Assembly: GCA_945875935.1 (NCBI GenBank)
Contig: CAMCNE010000008.1
Location: 1-47,205 of the forward strand
Origin: Bordetella parapertussis
GTDB lineage: Bacteria; Pseudomonadota; Gammaproteobacteria; Burkholderiales; Burkholderiaceae_C
Direction: 5' to 3'
DNA length: 47,205 nucleotides
The position numbers were made by a program, and so were the translations under genes. Shown in pieces: positions 1 through 8,161 of this stretch (within the stretch, counting starts at the first letter, position 1; every line of letters begins with the position of its first letter). The notes below the pieces were generated by a model, which worked only from the letters and a program-made list of their open reading frames with translations, had not been told where the DNA came from and did not search any database.

Positions 1-12
1 TGAAAGCCTTGG

Positions 13-771
13 ATGAAGTCTGTCAGCGCGTCTGATGTTGCGGGTCTGCGGCGTTCATTCATGAACCTCGCCAGCATGATGCTGTTGATGGTTCTGACCG
101 TCGGAATACTGGGTTTGTTTTCGGTGTGGTCTCTCAGCACCTACCAAGCACGCACTCAGGCGGCCTTGAGCGAGGTGTTCACCTCCATGGATCAGGCCCG
201 CCAGGCGCAACTCCACTTCAAGACCCAGATTCAAGAGTGGAAGAACATCTTGTTGCGCGGTCACGTCGCGAGCGATAGGGCCTCGTACCTTGCAGCGTTC
301 GAAAAAGAAAAAGCCATCACCTCCGAACTTCTCGATGGCTTGCTCCCGAAACTCGATCACATCCAGAAAAGCGAGGCATTGATCAAGCTCTTGCAGGTGC
401 CCGATTCACAAGAATTCAAGGGTGTTTCGCCACAGATCAGGGGCGAAATCGAGCAGGCCATCGCCGGTTTGGTCGTGCTCAACCAAACTTACGAACAAGC
501 ACTTGACGAGGCACAAAAGGATGGCCTGTGGGATCCGCGTGCGGCGGACGGCTTTGCGCGTGGTGCCGACCGCAACCTGATCGTGCTCATGGACACAGTA
601 CCCGTCGAGCTTGAAAGGGCCTACGGCGATCTCGTTTCGCTTGCAAACCTCGCGGCAGACGCTCGCTTCGAGACCCTCACAAGCGTTGTCTGGGTCGGGG
701 TGATCTTCGCCTTGAGCATGGTGGCCTTCATGCTCTGGCGAATGCTCAAGCACCCGGCGCTCGTCAAATGA
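13..771 (+). CDS. Stand-alone MCP-like membrane sensor protein (no signalling domain)
   Basis: 252 residues. Hydrophobic segments at about 16-44 and 223-244 enclose a roughly 175-residue, mostly helical periplasmic region. The stretch LHFKTQIQEWKNILLRG near residue 68 resembles the ligand-binding four-helix bundles of many proteobacterial methyl-accepting chemotaxis proteins. After the second membrane segment only about seven residues remain, so HAMP and MCP signalling domains are absent. An in-frame TGA at 1-3 puts the start at ATG 13 or later, so this is not the cut-off end of a larger MCP as far as the window shows. Its stop overlaps the next start (ATGA, 768-771), implying coupled translation with the Na/Pi transporter. 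I infer a sensory or accessory subunit; the ligand is unknown. Confidence 0.75.
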   Translation: MKSVSASDVAGLRRSFMNLASMMLLMVLTVGILGLFSVWSLSTYQARTQAALSEVFTSMDQARQAQLHFKTQIQEWKNILLRGHVASDRASYLAAFEKEKAITSELLDGLLPKLDHIQKSEALIKLLQVPDSQEFKGVSPQIRGEIEQAIAGLVVLNQTYEQALDEAQKDGLWDPRAADGFARGADRNLIVLMDTVPVELERAYGDLVSLANLAADARFETLTSVVWVGVIFALSMVAFMLWRMLKHPALVK

Positions 772-2423
772 GCGACGTAGGAGCAGGAGCCTGGGCAGGG
801 CTCGGGCTGTTTTTTGTGGGCATGCGCATGGTCAGTTCGCACATGCGGCAATTCGCAGGGGGTGCCTTGCGCGCCTTCCTGACGCGCGCCCTCAATCGGC
901 CGATGGCGCCTCACTCGGCGGGCCTCATGTTCGGCGCCCTGACGCAATCCACCGGCGCGGTCACGTTCATCACATCGGGGCTGATTGCGTCTGGTGCGAT
1001 GACCATGCAAAGGGCACTGCCCATGCTCGCCTGGGCCAACCTGGGCACGTCGGCGCTGGTGCTGCTTGCCGCCATCAATATTTACTCGGGCGTGCTGGTC
1101 CTGCTGGGACTGGTCGGGGTGGCTTTTTTCCTGGGGGTGGAGCAGGCTGAAAAGTACCGTCATGTCACCTTCGCCTTGCTGGGGCTGGGCTTGCTGATGT
1201 TCGGCCTGACGATGCTCAAGACCAGCGTGGCTTCGGTCGGAAACGACCCTTGGGTTCGTGAATTCGTCGAGTTCGCGGGCTCGGGCGTGGCCATTGCCCT
1301 GGTCGCGGGCTTTGTGATCGCGGTGGCAGTTCAATCCTCGTCCATCGTCACGGTGCTGGCCTTGCCGCTGGTTCATGAGGGGCTGATCAGCCTCGACCAA
1401 ACGGTTCTCATGATCTACGGTGCCAGCGTGGGCTCGGGTTTTGCCGTGATGTTGGCTGCCTCAGGCATGGAAGGTGCATCCCGGCAGATCTCCATGGTTC
1501 AGGCCATGCTTCGGGCCGCGGCTGCGGCAGTCTTGCTGCCGCTTTTCTTCGTCGAGCGTGACACCGGCGTGCCCATGGTGTTGGCGTTGCTGCGCCTGGT
1601 CACCGATTCCGATGCAGCGCAGTGCGCCTTGGCCTACGCGTTGTTTCAGGTGGTGCTGGTGGTGTTCAGTGAGGTCATGGGCAAGCCCTTGATTTCGCTG
1701 GCCGCGCGGCTGGCTCCTCCCTCTCCGGAGGAGGCCATCATGAAGCCTCATTACCTTTTTGACGAAGCCGTCAGCGACCCCGACACCGCGCTGGCGCTGG
1801 TCGACCTCGAGCACAAGCGGTTGCTGACTTTCCTGCCCGACTTCATTGAAGACCTGCGTCCCGTGGAAGAGCGATCGGCCACCGCGCATCCGCTGAAGTT
1901 GCGGTTTGCCGCCAGCGATGCAATCGCCGGTGAAATCGACCAGTTTCTGGCATCCACCTTGCGGGAAAATCCCGGCATGTCGGGTGTTGACAAGGTCTTT
2001 TCTGCACGCACACGGCTGCAAACGCTGCAGCCTTTGCAAGTCGCCTTGATGCAGTTTGCGTCTGATTTGCTCGCGGTTCCTGCCGACGAGCGTCCGGCCT
2101 TTGCCGAGCACATGGTTGAAGGTCTGCATGCCATCTTGATGGTGGCGGCTGAAGCCGCGTCTGACGAGTCGGGCTACGCTCAAGACATGCTCTACATCCT
2201 CACTGAAGAGCGAAGTGCCTTGATGGAGCGTGTTCGAGAAGAACTGCTCGGTGGTTCGGCCAACATCGCCGGTCGCGAAGCTTTGCTGTCTGCGACCTTG
2301 ACCTTCGAGCGGATCATCTGGTTGCTGCGGCGCTTGTCGCCGCCGCCCGCCAATCCGGCGCAAGCGTCGGGAGACTCTGCTGCCGGCACCCCTGAGCAAG
2401 ACGAGAGCTTGATCGCTGCGTAG
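768..2423 (+). CDS. Na/Pi-cotransporter family protein with PhoU-like C-terminal domain
   Basis: 551 residues. The N-terminal ~310 residues are membrane segments containing the two inverted Na/Pi-cotransporter repeats, marked by QSTGAVT near residue 60 and QSSSIVT near residue 189. Residues ~325-530 are soluble and helical, like the PhoU-type tail of bacterial NptA-like proteins. The family moves phosphate with sodium across the inner membrane; the substrate here is inferred from family only. The gene is translationally coupled (ATGA) to the upstream MCP-like sensor and precedes cheA by 231 nt. That position in a chemosensory cluster is unusual and suggests either phosphate-linked sensing or a historical association. 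Confidence 0.85.
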   Translation: MSDVGAGAWAGLGLFFVGMRMVSSHMRQFAGGALRAFLTRALNRPMAPHSAGLMFGALTQSTGAVTFITSGLIASGAMTMQRALPMLAWANLGTSALVLLAAINIYSGVLVLLGLVGVAFFLGVEQAEKYRHVTFALLGLGLLMFGLTMLKTSVASVGNDPWVREFVEFAGSGVAIALVAGFVIAVAVQSSSIVTVLALPLVHEGLISLDQTVLMIYGASVGSGFAVMLAASGMEGASRQISMVQAMLRAAAAAVLLPLFFVERDTGVPMVLALLRLVTDSDAAQCALAYALFQVVLVVFSEVMGKPLISLAARLAPPSPEEAIMKPHYLFDEAVSDPDTALALVDLEHKRLLTFLPDFIEDLRPVEERSATAHPLKLRFAASDAIAGEIDQFLASTLRENPGMSGVDKVFSARTRLQTLQPLQVALMQFASDLLAVPADERPAFAEHMVEGLHAILMVAAEAASDESGYAQDMLYILTEERSALMERVREELLGGSANIAGREALLSATLTFERIIWLLRRLSPPPANPAQASGDSAAGTPEQDESLIAA

Positions 2424-2654
2424 TCTTCTTTTGAGCCACTTGAATCAGGCTCACGTTCCCCTGCCAAAATAGGTCGGTCCTTGCGAGCTCGGCGTTTGCT
2501 TGTCGGTTTGACCGCGCCTCTTGATGCATCCGCGATGGCACCGGTGCAATGGGTTAATCCGCTGATGTGTTGATTCTTCTTGCCGTGTCGTTGATTTGAC
2601 GGCCTGAACGACAAACAGTTCGCGGCTCGTCATGTTTCCTGAGGTTTTGACTTC
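2424..2654 (+). other. Intergenic region upstream of cheA
   Basis: This 231-nt gap separates the Na/Pi transporter from cheA and is the only sizeable gap in the chemosensory cluster, so a cheA promoter may lie here. I could not find a convincing sigma-70, sigma-28 or sigma-54 promoter. TTGACC at 2508-2513 resembles a -35 box, but nothing like a -10 box lies at the right distance. No terminator hairpin with a T-tract follows the transporter gene. Confidence 0.3.
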
Positions 2655-5048
2655 ATGAGTTCTTCTCTTGGTGAGTCCTGGGCTGCGGAGAACATCGAGT
2701 CTGCGGTGTCGCTGATCAGTCAGATGGCCGAGGAGCTCGCCTTCGTGGTTCCCGATCGGGACTCCGGGCTGTTGGCCATCAACGCATTGACGATGGATCT
2801 GGAGCAGCTGGCCGAGTCCGATGCCCCCACCGCATTCGTTGCCGGCGTGAAGGTGCTGCGTGTGTGGATCGATGCGATCCTCGACGGCCCGGTGAGTTTC
2901 AGCGCCGACATGATCGAAAAGCTCGGCAACTGGCACGGCTGGATGAGCTCCTTGCTCGTGGCCCTGGACCAAGACGTGGCCACCCCGGCATTGCCTGCCG
3001 ATTGGAGCGCGCTGCTGAGCGGGGCACAGGAGGCGCCGGCCACCGCGTCGCAGGGGTCACCATCGGCTGAGCTTGCGCCTGTCGCTCAGCCTGAGGAAAC
3101 AGAGCCCGCCGCATCCTTCGTTCTCGATATCGATTCAGACCAGGAACTGCTGCGCGAATTTTTCAGCGAGTCGCTCGAGTTGCTTCAAGACATCGAGCAA
3201 GGCGTGCTCGTTCTGGAAGAAAAGCCCGGCGACAAGAACACCATCAACTCCATCTTCCGGGCCTTTCACACCTTCAAGGGGGGCGCCGGCTTTCTTCATC
3301 TGGCCGCGCTGGGTGAATTGGCGCATGAGCTGGAAACCCTTCTTGATGCGGTGAGAAAGGGTGAGCTGAGCATCAATCGCGAGATCATCGAATCGATTCT
3401 GGCCGGTGGTGATGCGCTGAAATTGTTCACGCGCGAGATCGGTGATCAACTCGACGGGATCAATCCTGGCGCGCCCATCTCGGTGCCTACGCAGCACATC
3501 CTCAAGCGGGTGCGTGCAGCCTTGCGCGGCGAGGCACCTGCGCCTGCTTCCTCGGCTGCCGTGGCCGTGGCGAAAGCGGCCGAACCGGTGCCGCCAGCCG
3601 TCGTGGCTGAAGTGCCAGCGGCTGCACCTGCACCTGTGCTCGCTCCCGATCCTGTGGTTCCCGTGGCTGCGCCCGCGAGCGTGGTCGCTGCGCCCCTGGC
3701 TGTGGCTCAGCCGGTGTCCATCCCGCAGCCACAACTGGTGCAGGTGCCCGTTGCCAAGCCGGCGGCTCCTGCCGTTGCCGCGGCCGAGACCGCCGGCGCT
3801 GCCGAGTCGCCAGCCAAGGCCTCGCGCGAGGGTGGTGGATCGACCGGCGGGTTTGTGAAGCTCGATACCGAAAAACTCGACAGCCTGGTCAACCTCGTGG
3901 GTGAACTGGTGATCGCCCAGTCGATGGTGGTTCAAAACCCCGACGTGCAAAGCATCAACAGCCTTCAGTTGCTGCGTTGCCTGCGGCAGCTCAGCCGCGT
4001 GACGACCGAGCTGCAGCGCAACGCGATGTCCTTGCGCATGGTGCCCATACGCAATTTGTTCCAGAAAATGGGTCGGCTGGTTCGCGACCTCGGCCTCAGC
4101 CAAAACAAGCAAGTCCAGCTGGTGCTCGAAGGTGAAGACACCGAACTAGACCGCAACATCGTCGAGAAGATGGGCGACCCGCTCATCCACATGATTCGCA
4201 ACTCGGTCGACCATGGTCTTGAAGGCCCAGACGAGCGGGTTGCCAATGGCAAATCGGCCATGGGCACGGTTCGGCTTTCGGCTTCGCACCAGCGTGGTGG
4301 CATCGTGATCCGCATTCAGGATGACGGTCGCGGCTTGAACACCGATCGCATCCTCGCCAAGGCCGTCGAGCGCGGTCTGGTCAGGCCCAACGCGGGCTTG
4401 AGCGAATCTGAAATCCACGCGCTCATCTTCCTGCCGGGCTTTTCCACCGCCGAAGCCATCACCGATCTGTCGGGCCGTGGCGTGGGCATGGACGTGGTGC
4501 TCGGCAACATCGAAAGCCTGCGCGGCAAGGTCGAAATCGAGTCGGTGTTTGGCAAGGGCACCACCTTCACCATCTTGCTGCCGCTCACGCTGGCCATCAT
4601 CGATGGCCTGCTCGTGGCCGTTGGCGAAGACCGATACATCATTCCCACGCTGTCGGTGCGCGAGTCGTTCCGGCTCCGTCCAGGCATGGTCAGCACGGTG
4701 CACGAGCGCGGCGAAATGGTCACCGTGCGCGGCAAGCAGACGCCTTTGCTGCGGCTGGGGCGTTTCCTCGGCGCAACGTCCAAGACGACTCAAGCCGAGG
4801 ACGGAATCATCGTGGTGGTCGAGTCAGGCGACACGGCCCGCGGCTTGCTGGTGGACGAGTTGATCGGCAAGCAAGAGGTGGTGATCAAGAGCCTGGGCCC
4901 GGCCTTCGAGCACCAGAACCTGGCGGCGGGCGGTGCGGTTCTGGGAGACGGCTGGGTGGCGTTGATCCTTGACGTCGACACCTTGGTCAAGTTGCCGATC
5001 GAGAACCGCGCCAGCGTCATTCATTCACAGACAGGTACCCACTCATGA
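2655..5048 (+). CDS. cheA: Chemotaxis histidine kinase CheA
   Basis: 797 residues. This cytoplasmic kinase autophosphorylates and passes phosphate to CheY-like and CheB regulators. Residues ~1-110 form an extra helical region not found in standard CheA. A P1/HPt domain follows at ~154-285, with phosphoacceptor His205 in HTFKGGAGFLHL. Residues ~295-385 are an Ala/Pro/Val-rich linker where a CheY-binding P2 domain would usually sit; no P2 is evident. P3 dimerisation begins at ~GGFVKLDTEKLDSLV, then the HATPase domain with N box (HMIRNSVDHGLE) and G boxes (DDGRGL, GRGVGMDVV), then a CheW-like P5 domain to the end. Its stop overlaps the cheW start (ATGA, 5045-5048). The cluster around it supports a complete signalling pathway. 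Confidence 0.96.
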   Translation: MSSSLGESWAAENIESAVSLISQMAEELAFVVPDRDSGLLAINALTMDLEQLAESDAPTAFVAGVKVLRVWIDAILDGPVSFSADMIEKLGNWHGWMSSLLVALDQDVATPALPADWSALLSGAQEAPATASQGSPSAELAPVAQPEETEPAASFVLDIDSDQELLREFFSESLELLQDIEQGVLVLEEKPGDKNTINSIFRAFHTFKGGAGFLHLAALGELAHELETLLDAVRKGELSINREIIESILAGGDALKLFTREIGDQLDGINPGAPISVPTQHILKRVRAALRGEAPAPASSAAVAVAKAAEPVPPAVVAEVPAAAPAPVLAPDPVVPVAAPASVVAAPLAVAQPVSIPQPQLVQVPVAKPAAPAVAAAETAGAAESPAKASREGGGSTGGFVKLDTEKLDSLVNLVGELVIAQSMVVQNPDVQSINSLQLLRCLRQLSRVTTELQRNAMSLRMVPIRNLFQKMGRLVRDLGLSQNKQVQLVLEGEDTELDRNIVEKMGDPLIHMIRNSVDHGLEGPDERVANGKSAMGTVRLSASHQRGGIVIRIQDDGRGLNTDRILAKAVERGLVRPNAGLSESEIHALIFLPGFSTAEAITDLSGRGVGMDVVLGNIESLRGKVEIESVFGKGTTFTILLPLTLAIIDGLLVAVGEDRYIIPTLSVRESFRLRPGMVSTVHERGEMVTVRGKQTPLLRLGRFLGATSKTTQAEDGIIVVVESGDTARGLLVDELIGKQEVVIKSLGPAFEHQNLAAGGAVLGDGWVALILDVDTLVKLPIENRASVIHSQTGTHS

Positions 5049-5578
5049 ACACGAGCACAGCTGCAAGCGCGCATTCCAGCACCCATGGTCTGGCAGGTCG
5101 CTATCTCACGTTCTCGTTGGGCCGAGACTCCTACGGGGTGCCCGTGCTCAACGTGCGCGAGATCATCCGCCTTTGCCCCATCACTCCCGTGCCGCGCATG
5201 CCGGCTTACGTCAAGGGCGTGATCAACCTGCGAGGCACCGTCATCGCCGTGCTGGACCTGCGAGCCAAGTTCGAGATGCCGACGGTGGCCACTGGCGACC
5301 GCAACTGCATCATCGTCGTGCAGATTCAGGGGGCGGGCGGCGGCAAGACGCTCATGGGCGCCATCGTCGACGCGGTGGAAGAGGTGGTGAACCTCGCCGC
5401 CGGCGACATCGAGCCCACACCGGACTTCGGCGGTTCGCCCGACATCCAGTACATGCTGGGTGTGGCCACCATTCGCGGCGGCGTCAAGACCCTGCTGAAC
5501 ATTGAAAAGATCTTCCAGGAAGACGGAAGTCTTGTTCTGACGCCTGTTTCCAAACCTGCATCTTCTATTGAAGCTTGA
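5045..5578 (+). CDS. cheW: Chemotaxis coupling protein CheW
   Basis: 177 residues. CheW is the cytoplasmic adaptor linking MCP tips to the P5 domain of CheA. The CheW-like beta-barrel fold is recognisable from YLTFSLGRDSYGVPVLNVRE near residue 20 and the core VKGVINLRGTVIAVLDLR, where the conserved Arg lies at the receptor contact. The N-terminal ~18 residues are Ser/Thr/Ala-rich and probably disordered. The start ATG overlaps the cheA stop by 4 nt, and the MCP start follows 5 nt after the stop, so all three are likely translated together in near-matched amounts. Confidence 0.96.
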   Translation: MNTSTAASAHSSTHGLAGRYLTFSLGRDSYGVPVLNVREIIRLCPITPVPRMPAYVKGVINLRGTVIAVLDLRAKFEMPTVATGDRNCIIVVQIQGAGGGKTLMGAIVDAVEEVVNLAAGDIEPTPDFGGSPDIQYMLGVATIRGGVKTLLNIEKIFQEDGSLVLTPVSKPASSIEA

Positions 5579-5583
5579 ACACC

Positions 5584-7248
5584 ATGAACACGAAAAATTG
5601 GACCATCGGATCCCGGATCATTTTGGGTTTCACCCTGATCACGGTCGTGAGCCTGGTCTTGGGAGGCTTTTCTCTGGTGCGCTTTGCCGGTATGCGCGCG
5701 GCGCTGGTGGATGTGACCGACAACACCGTGCCCAGCCTCGTGGTGCTGGGTGAAATCGGAAGCGTCTCGCGAGAAAGAACCATCGCCCGACTGAAGATGT
5801 TGACCGCCATCGACGAAGAAAAAACTGCCATGCGGCAGTCTGTCGACGAGGCTACAAAGAAGATGGAAGGGCTGTTCACGAAGTACGAGTCGCTGATTGC
5901 TGACCCTGAGGAGCGCCGCCTGTTCGAGGAGATCAAGCGCGCCCAAGAGGCCGTGAAGGTGACTTCGGCTCGTATCGATGCGCTTGAGCGCGAAAGCAAT
6001 TTTGAAGAGTCCGAAAGGCTCTTGCGCGAGGTGCAGTTCGCCAACTACGACAAGCTGAGTCAGGCCGTTGACAACGACTACAACCACAACCTCAAGCTGG
6101 GCATCGCGGCTGGCGAGCGCGGCAAGGAGCTGGCCGAGGCGGGTGAGCAGCTGCTGAAAATCGTGATCGGCGTGTCGGTGTTGATCGCCATCTTGGTGGC
6201 CTGGATGATCATCCGCGCAACCAATGCGGCGCTGCGCGAAATCAGCGAAGACCTGGAGTCGGGTGCCAACCAGACGGCGTCTGCAGCGCAGGAGGTGTCA
6301 GCCGCCAGCCAGGTCTTGTCGTCGGGCGCCACCGAACAGGCCTCTTCGATCGAGGAAACCAGCACCGCGCTGGAAGAGATGTCGAGCATGATCCGCTCGA
6401 CCGCCGACAACGCGCAAAAGGCCAAGAGCCTGGCGTCTGAAGCGCGCGCTGTCGCTGACAGCGGCACCAAGACCATGACCGAAATGAACCAGGCCATGTC
6501 GGCGATCGACACCTCAAGCGCCGAGGTCGCCAAGATCGTCAAGAACATCGACGAGATTGCTTTCCAGACCAATATCCTGGCGCTGAACGCCGCTGTTGAG
6601 GCAGCACGCGCCGGTGAAGCCGGTGCCGGCTTTGCGGTGGTGGCCGATGAGGTTCGCTCGCTCGCCCAGCGCAGTGCTGCAGCGGCCCAGGAAACCGCCG
6701 ACAAGATCGATGCGGCCATCGCCAACAGCCGCCGTGGTGCCGAGTGCACCTCGCAGGTGGGTCGTTCGCTGTTGCTGATTGCCGAGAAGGTCGCCGCCAC
6801 GGATGCGCTGGTCGGCCAGATTGCCACGGCAGCCGGCGAGCAGGCGCAGGGCATCTCTCAGATCGGGGTGGCCATCAACCAGATGGACAGCATCTCGCAG
6901 AGCAACTCGACCAGTGCCGAGCAAAGCGCCAGTGCCGCTGAGCAGTTGGACGCACAGGCCAAGACCATGAAGAGCCTGGTGGTTCGCCTCGTTGAACTGG
7001 TGGGTGGTTCCAGCGCTCAGCAGGCGGGTTCGTCAGCCGCCGCGGCACCGAGCTTCACCCGGATGTCGCCCAAGCCGGCAGCGCGCCGCGCGCGCTCGTC
7101 GGCGGCACCCTCGGGTTCGCGTGCCCCAGCGGCTCCTGCTGCCGCATTGGGAGCAGGCCAACGCCGCGCTCTGGGCAACATCCCAATGCCCCCTGAGCCC
7201 GGCGATGCTGAAGCCGAGCCCGATGACAGCGGTTTTCGAAAGTTTTGA
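5584..7248 (+). CDS. Methyl-accepting chemotaxis protein, HAMP-less, with C-terminal pentapeptide
   Basis: 554 residues from ATG 5584; a TTG at 5575 in the same frame is less likely. TM1 lies at ~11-32 and TM2 at ~191-212, enclosing a ~155-residue four-helix-type periplasmic region. TM2 runs almost directly into the signalling coiled coil (LREISEDLESGANQ...), leaving no room for a normal HAMP domain. The conserved tip is clear: IDEIAFQTNILALNAAVEAA followed by ARAGEAGAGFAVVADEVRSLAQ. After the bundle come ~75 Ala/Ser/Pro-rich residues ending in G-F-R-K-F, which fits the x-[HFYW]-x-x-[HFYW] pattern of CheR-tethering pentapeptides. It lies between cheW and cheR and is probably the cognate receptor of this pathway. 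The ligand is unknown. Confidence 0.93.
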   Translation: MNTKNWTIGSRIILGFTLITVVSLVLGGFSLVRFAGMRAALVDVTDNTVPSLVVLGEIGSVSRERTIARLKMLTAIDEEKTAMRQSVDEATKKMEGLFTKYESLIADPEERRLFEEIKRAQEAVKVTSARIDALERESNFEESERLLREVQFANYDKLSQAVDNDYNHNLKLGIAAGERGKELAEAGEQLLKIVIGVSVLIAILVAWMIIRATNAALREISEDLESGANQTASAAQEVSAASQVLSSGATEQASSIEETSTALEEMSSMIRSTADNAQKAKSLASEARAVADSGTKTMTEMNQAMSAIDTSSAEVAKIVKNIDEIAFQTNILALNAAVEAARAGEAGAGFAVVADEVRSLAQRSAAAAQETADKIDAAIANSRRGAECTSQVGRSLLLIAEKVAATDALVGQIATAAGEQAQGISQIGVAINQMDSISQSNSTSAEQSASAAEQLDAQAKTMKSLVVRLVELVGGSSAQQAGSSAAAAPSFTRMSPKPAARRARSSAAPSGSRAPAAPAAALGAGQRRALGNIPMPPEPGDAEAEPDDSGFRKF

Positions 7249-7279
7249 AGCCGGGCACCGTCGTTAACGCTGGAGGGTG

Positions 7280-8116
7280 ATGACCCCCGCCGATAGTTTG
7301 TCGGATCACGCTTACCAACTGCTGGTCAGCCTGGTCTACAAGCACAGCCGCATCCGCATCGGTCCTGACAAGCAGATGATGCTTGCCAACAGGCTGCGAA
7401 AGCGGGTGCGCATGCTGGGGCTGGACAGTCTTGAGGACTACGCGGCTTTCGTGGCGTCAAGCCGCGCTGGCGATGAACTGGAGGAGTTGGTGGACTTGCT
7501 GTCCACCAACCACACCCACTTTTACCGCGAGGGGGATCACTTCACGTTTCTCACGCAAACGGCCCTTGCCCAGTTTCTTCCTGACTTGAAGGCTTCGGGG
7601 GCGTCACTCAGGGTCTGGTCAGCTGCCTCATCGTCTGGAGAAGAGCCCTACACGCTCGCGCTGGTGCTCGCCGAGTACCTGCAAGCCCATCCAGGTGTGG
7701 GCTGGAAGATCCTGGCTTCAGACATTTCCAATCGGATGCTGACGCGCGCCAGGCAGGCGGTGTACCGAATGACGTCGGTGGCCCCAGTGCCGGCAGAACA
7801 GCTGCAGCGCTACTTCCTGCGGGGGGTGGATGAATGGGAGGGCACGTGCAGGGTGGGCCCCGAGCTTCGCAATCGGGTCCAGTTCGACCGCATCAATTTA
7901 TTTCAGGGCTCTTATCCGATTTCTGCACCCCAGCACATCATCTTCTGTCGCAACGTGATGATCTACTTTGACCTGGAGTCGCGAGCCATGGCTGTTGAGC
8001 GCATGATCCGTCACCTCGTGCCAGGCGGCTATCTGATCATCGGTTATTCGGAGAGCCTGATGGGTATCAATCATGGGCTGCAGCAGGTCCAGCAAGGTGT
8101 GTTCAGGCTGCCTTGA
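7280..8116 (+). CDS. cheR: Chemotaxis protein methyltransferase CheR
   Basis: 278 residues. CheR methylates glutamates of MCPs using S-adenosylmethionine. The N-terminal helical domain (~10-75) leads to the family motif STNHTHFYRE, then the SAM site with SAASSSGEEPYTLA, and NVMIYFD late in the fold. The beta-subdomain segment RYFLRGVDEWEG matches the length of the corresponding E. coli CheR segment, consistent with pentapeptide-tethered methylation and with the pentapeptide on the preceding MCP. GGAGG at 7272-7276 sits only 3 nt from ATG 7280; a GTG at 7277 is also in frame. A TTG at 7298 would be too distant from this site. The start is therefore uncertain by a few residues. Confidence 0.95.
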   Translation: MTPADSLSDHAYQLLVSLVYKHSRIRIGPDKQMMLANRLRKRVRMLGLDSLEDYAAFVASSRAGDELEELVDLLSTNHTHFYREGDHFTFLTQTALAQFLPDLKASGASLRVWSAASSSGEEPYTLALVLAEYLQAHPGVGWKILASDISNRMLTRARQAVYRMTSVAPVPAEQLQRYFLRGVDEWEGTCRVGPELRNRVQFDRINLFQGSYPISAPQHIIFCRNVMIYFDLESRAMAVERMIRHLVPGGYLIIGYSESLMGINHGLQQVQQGVFRLP

Positions 8117-8161
8117 GCGCAGCTTGAATGTCCGCATTGATCTAACGTCAGAGCCCTAGCC

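Noticed and set aside
2508..2536. Possible sigma-70 promoter upstream of cheA (TTGACC)
   Set aside because: At 17-nt spacing the -10 position reads CGCGAT, too poor a match to report as a promoter.
2535..2552. Possible sigma-54 promoter upstream of cheA (TGGCAC)
   Set aside because: TGGCAC is present, but the -12 position reads CAATG instead of TTGC, so the essential GC doublet is missing.
55..2614. Long - strand reading frames opposite the sensor and transporter genes
   Set aside because: They are shadows of GC-rich coding sequence: composition is low-complexity with His/Arg/Gln runs, no domains are recognisable, and no ribosome-binding sites were seen.
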